NCBI GenBank assembly: GCA_003561145.1
Contig: PWXL01000149.1
Span: forward strand, 1-5,479
DNA from: Candidatus Atribacteria bacterium
GTDB taxonomy: Bacteria; Atribacterota; Atribacteria; Atribacterales; Atribacteraceae
Direction: 5' to 3'
DNA: 5,479 bases
Part shown: positions 5,473 to 5,479 of the stretch, one piece after another
Layout of the letters: each line of letters begins with the position of its first letter
Numbering within the stretch: position 1 is the stretch's first letter
Position numbers and translations under genes: made by a program
The notes under the pieces: model-generated
Seen by the model: only the letters and a program-made list of their open reading frames with translations
The model's database searches: none
Told to the model about the DNA's origin: nothing

Positions 5473-5479
5473 GAAAACA

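Overview
The window looks like a chromosomal piece from an anaerobic, fermentative or syntrophic member of the Firmicutes (Clostridia). This is an inference. It rests on the butyrate kinase plus phosphotransbutyrylase pair, strong purine-rich ribosome binding sites (AGGAGG-type), a GC content near 50% by eye, and two kinds of intergenic repeat of a sort I recall from such genomes. No ribosomal RNA or other taxonomic marker is present, so the assignment is tentative.

Layout, left to right. Positions 1-284 (minus) hold the N-terminal third of a PhzF-family isomerase-like protein, cut by the window edge. Positions 281-1180 (minus) hold an EamA/DMT-family membrane transporter whose stop codon overlaps the phzF-like start in ATGA, so the two form a coupled operon read leftwards. 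Positions 1181-1518 form a divergent control region, with a candidate promoter for each side and small repeats lying over both. Positions 1519-2925 (plus) encode a PLP-dependent aromatic-L-amino-acid decarboxylase of group II with all key catalytic residues. It converges on a leftward operon, buk (3863-4960) then ptb (2962-3873), which overlap by 11 bases. Positions 4961-5479 carry no convincing gene. They hold the buk upstream region, a cluster of perfect palindromes, a three-copy TCAGAAT heptamer array and a roughly 95-base hairpin-forming element with imperfect terminal inverted repeats (MITE/REP-like).

How the genes may work together. Butyrate kinase and phosphate butyryltransferase together convert butyryl-CoA (or a branched short-chain acyl-CoA) to the free acid with ATP formation, or run in reverse to activate the acid. 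The decarboxylase makes an aromatic amine from an aromatic amino acid, and the divergent transporter could move its substrate or product, but nothing in the sequence proves this link. I found no clear evidence of a wholly new system. The points most worth a second look are the decarboxylase/transporter/PhzF arrangement and the repeat-rich 3' end of the window.
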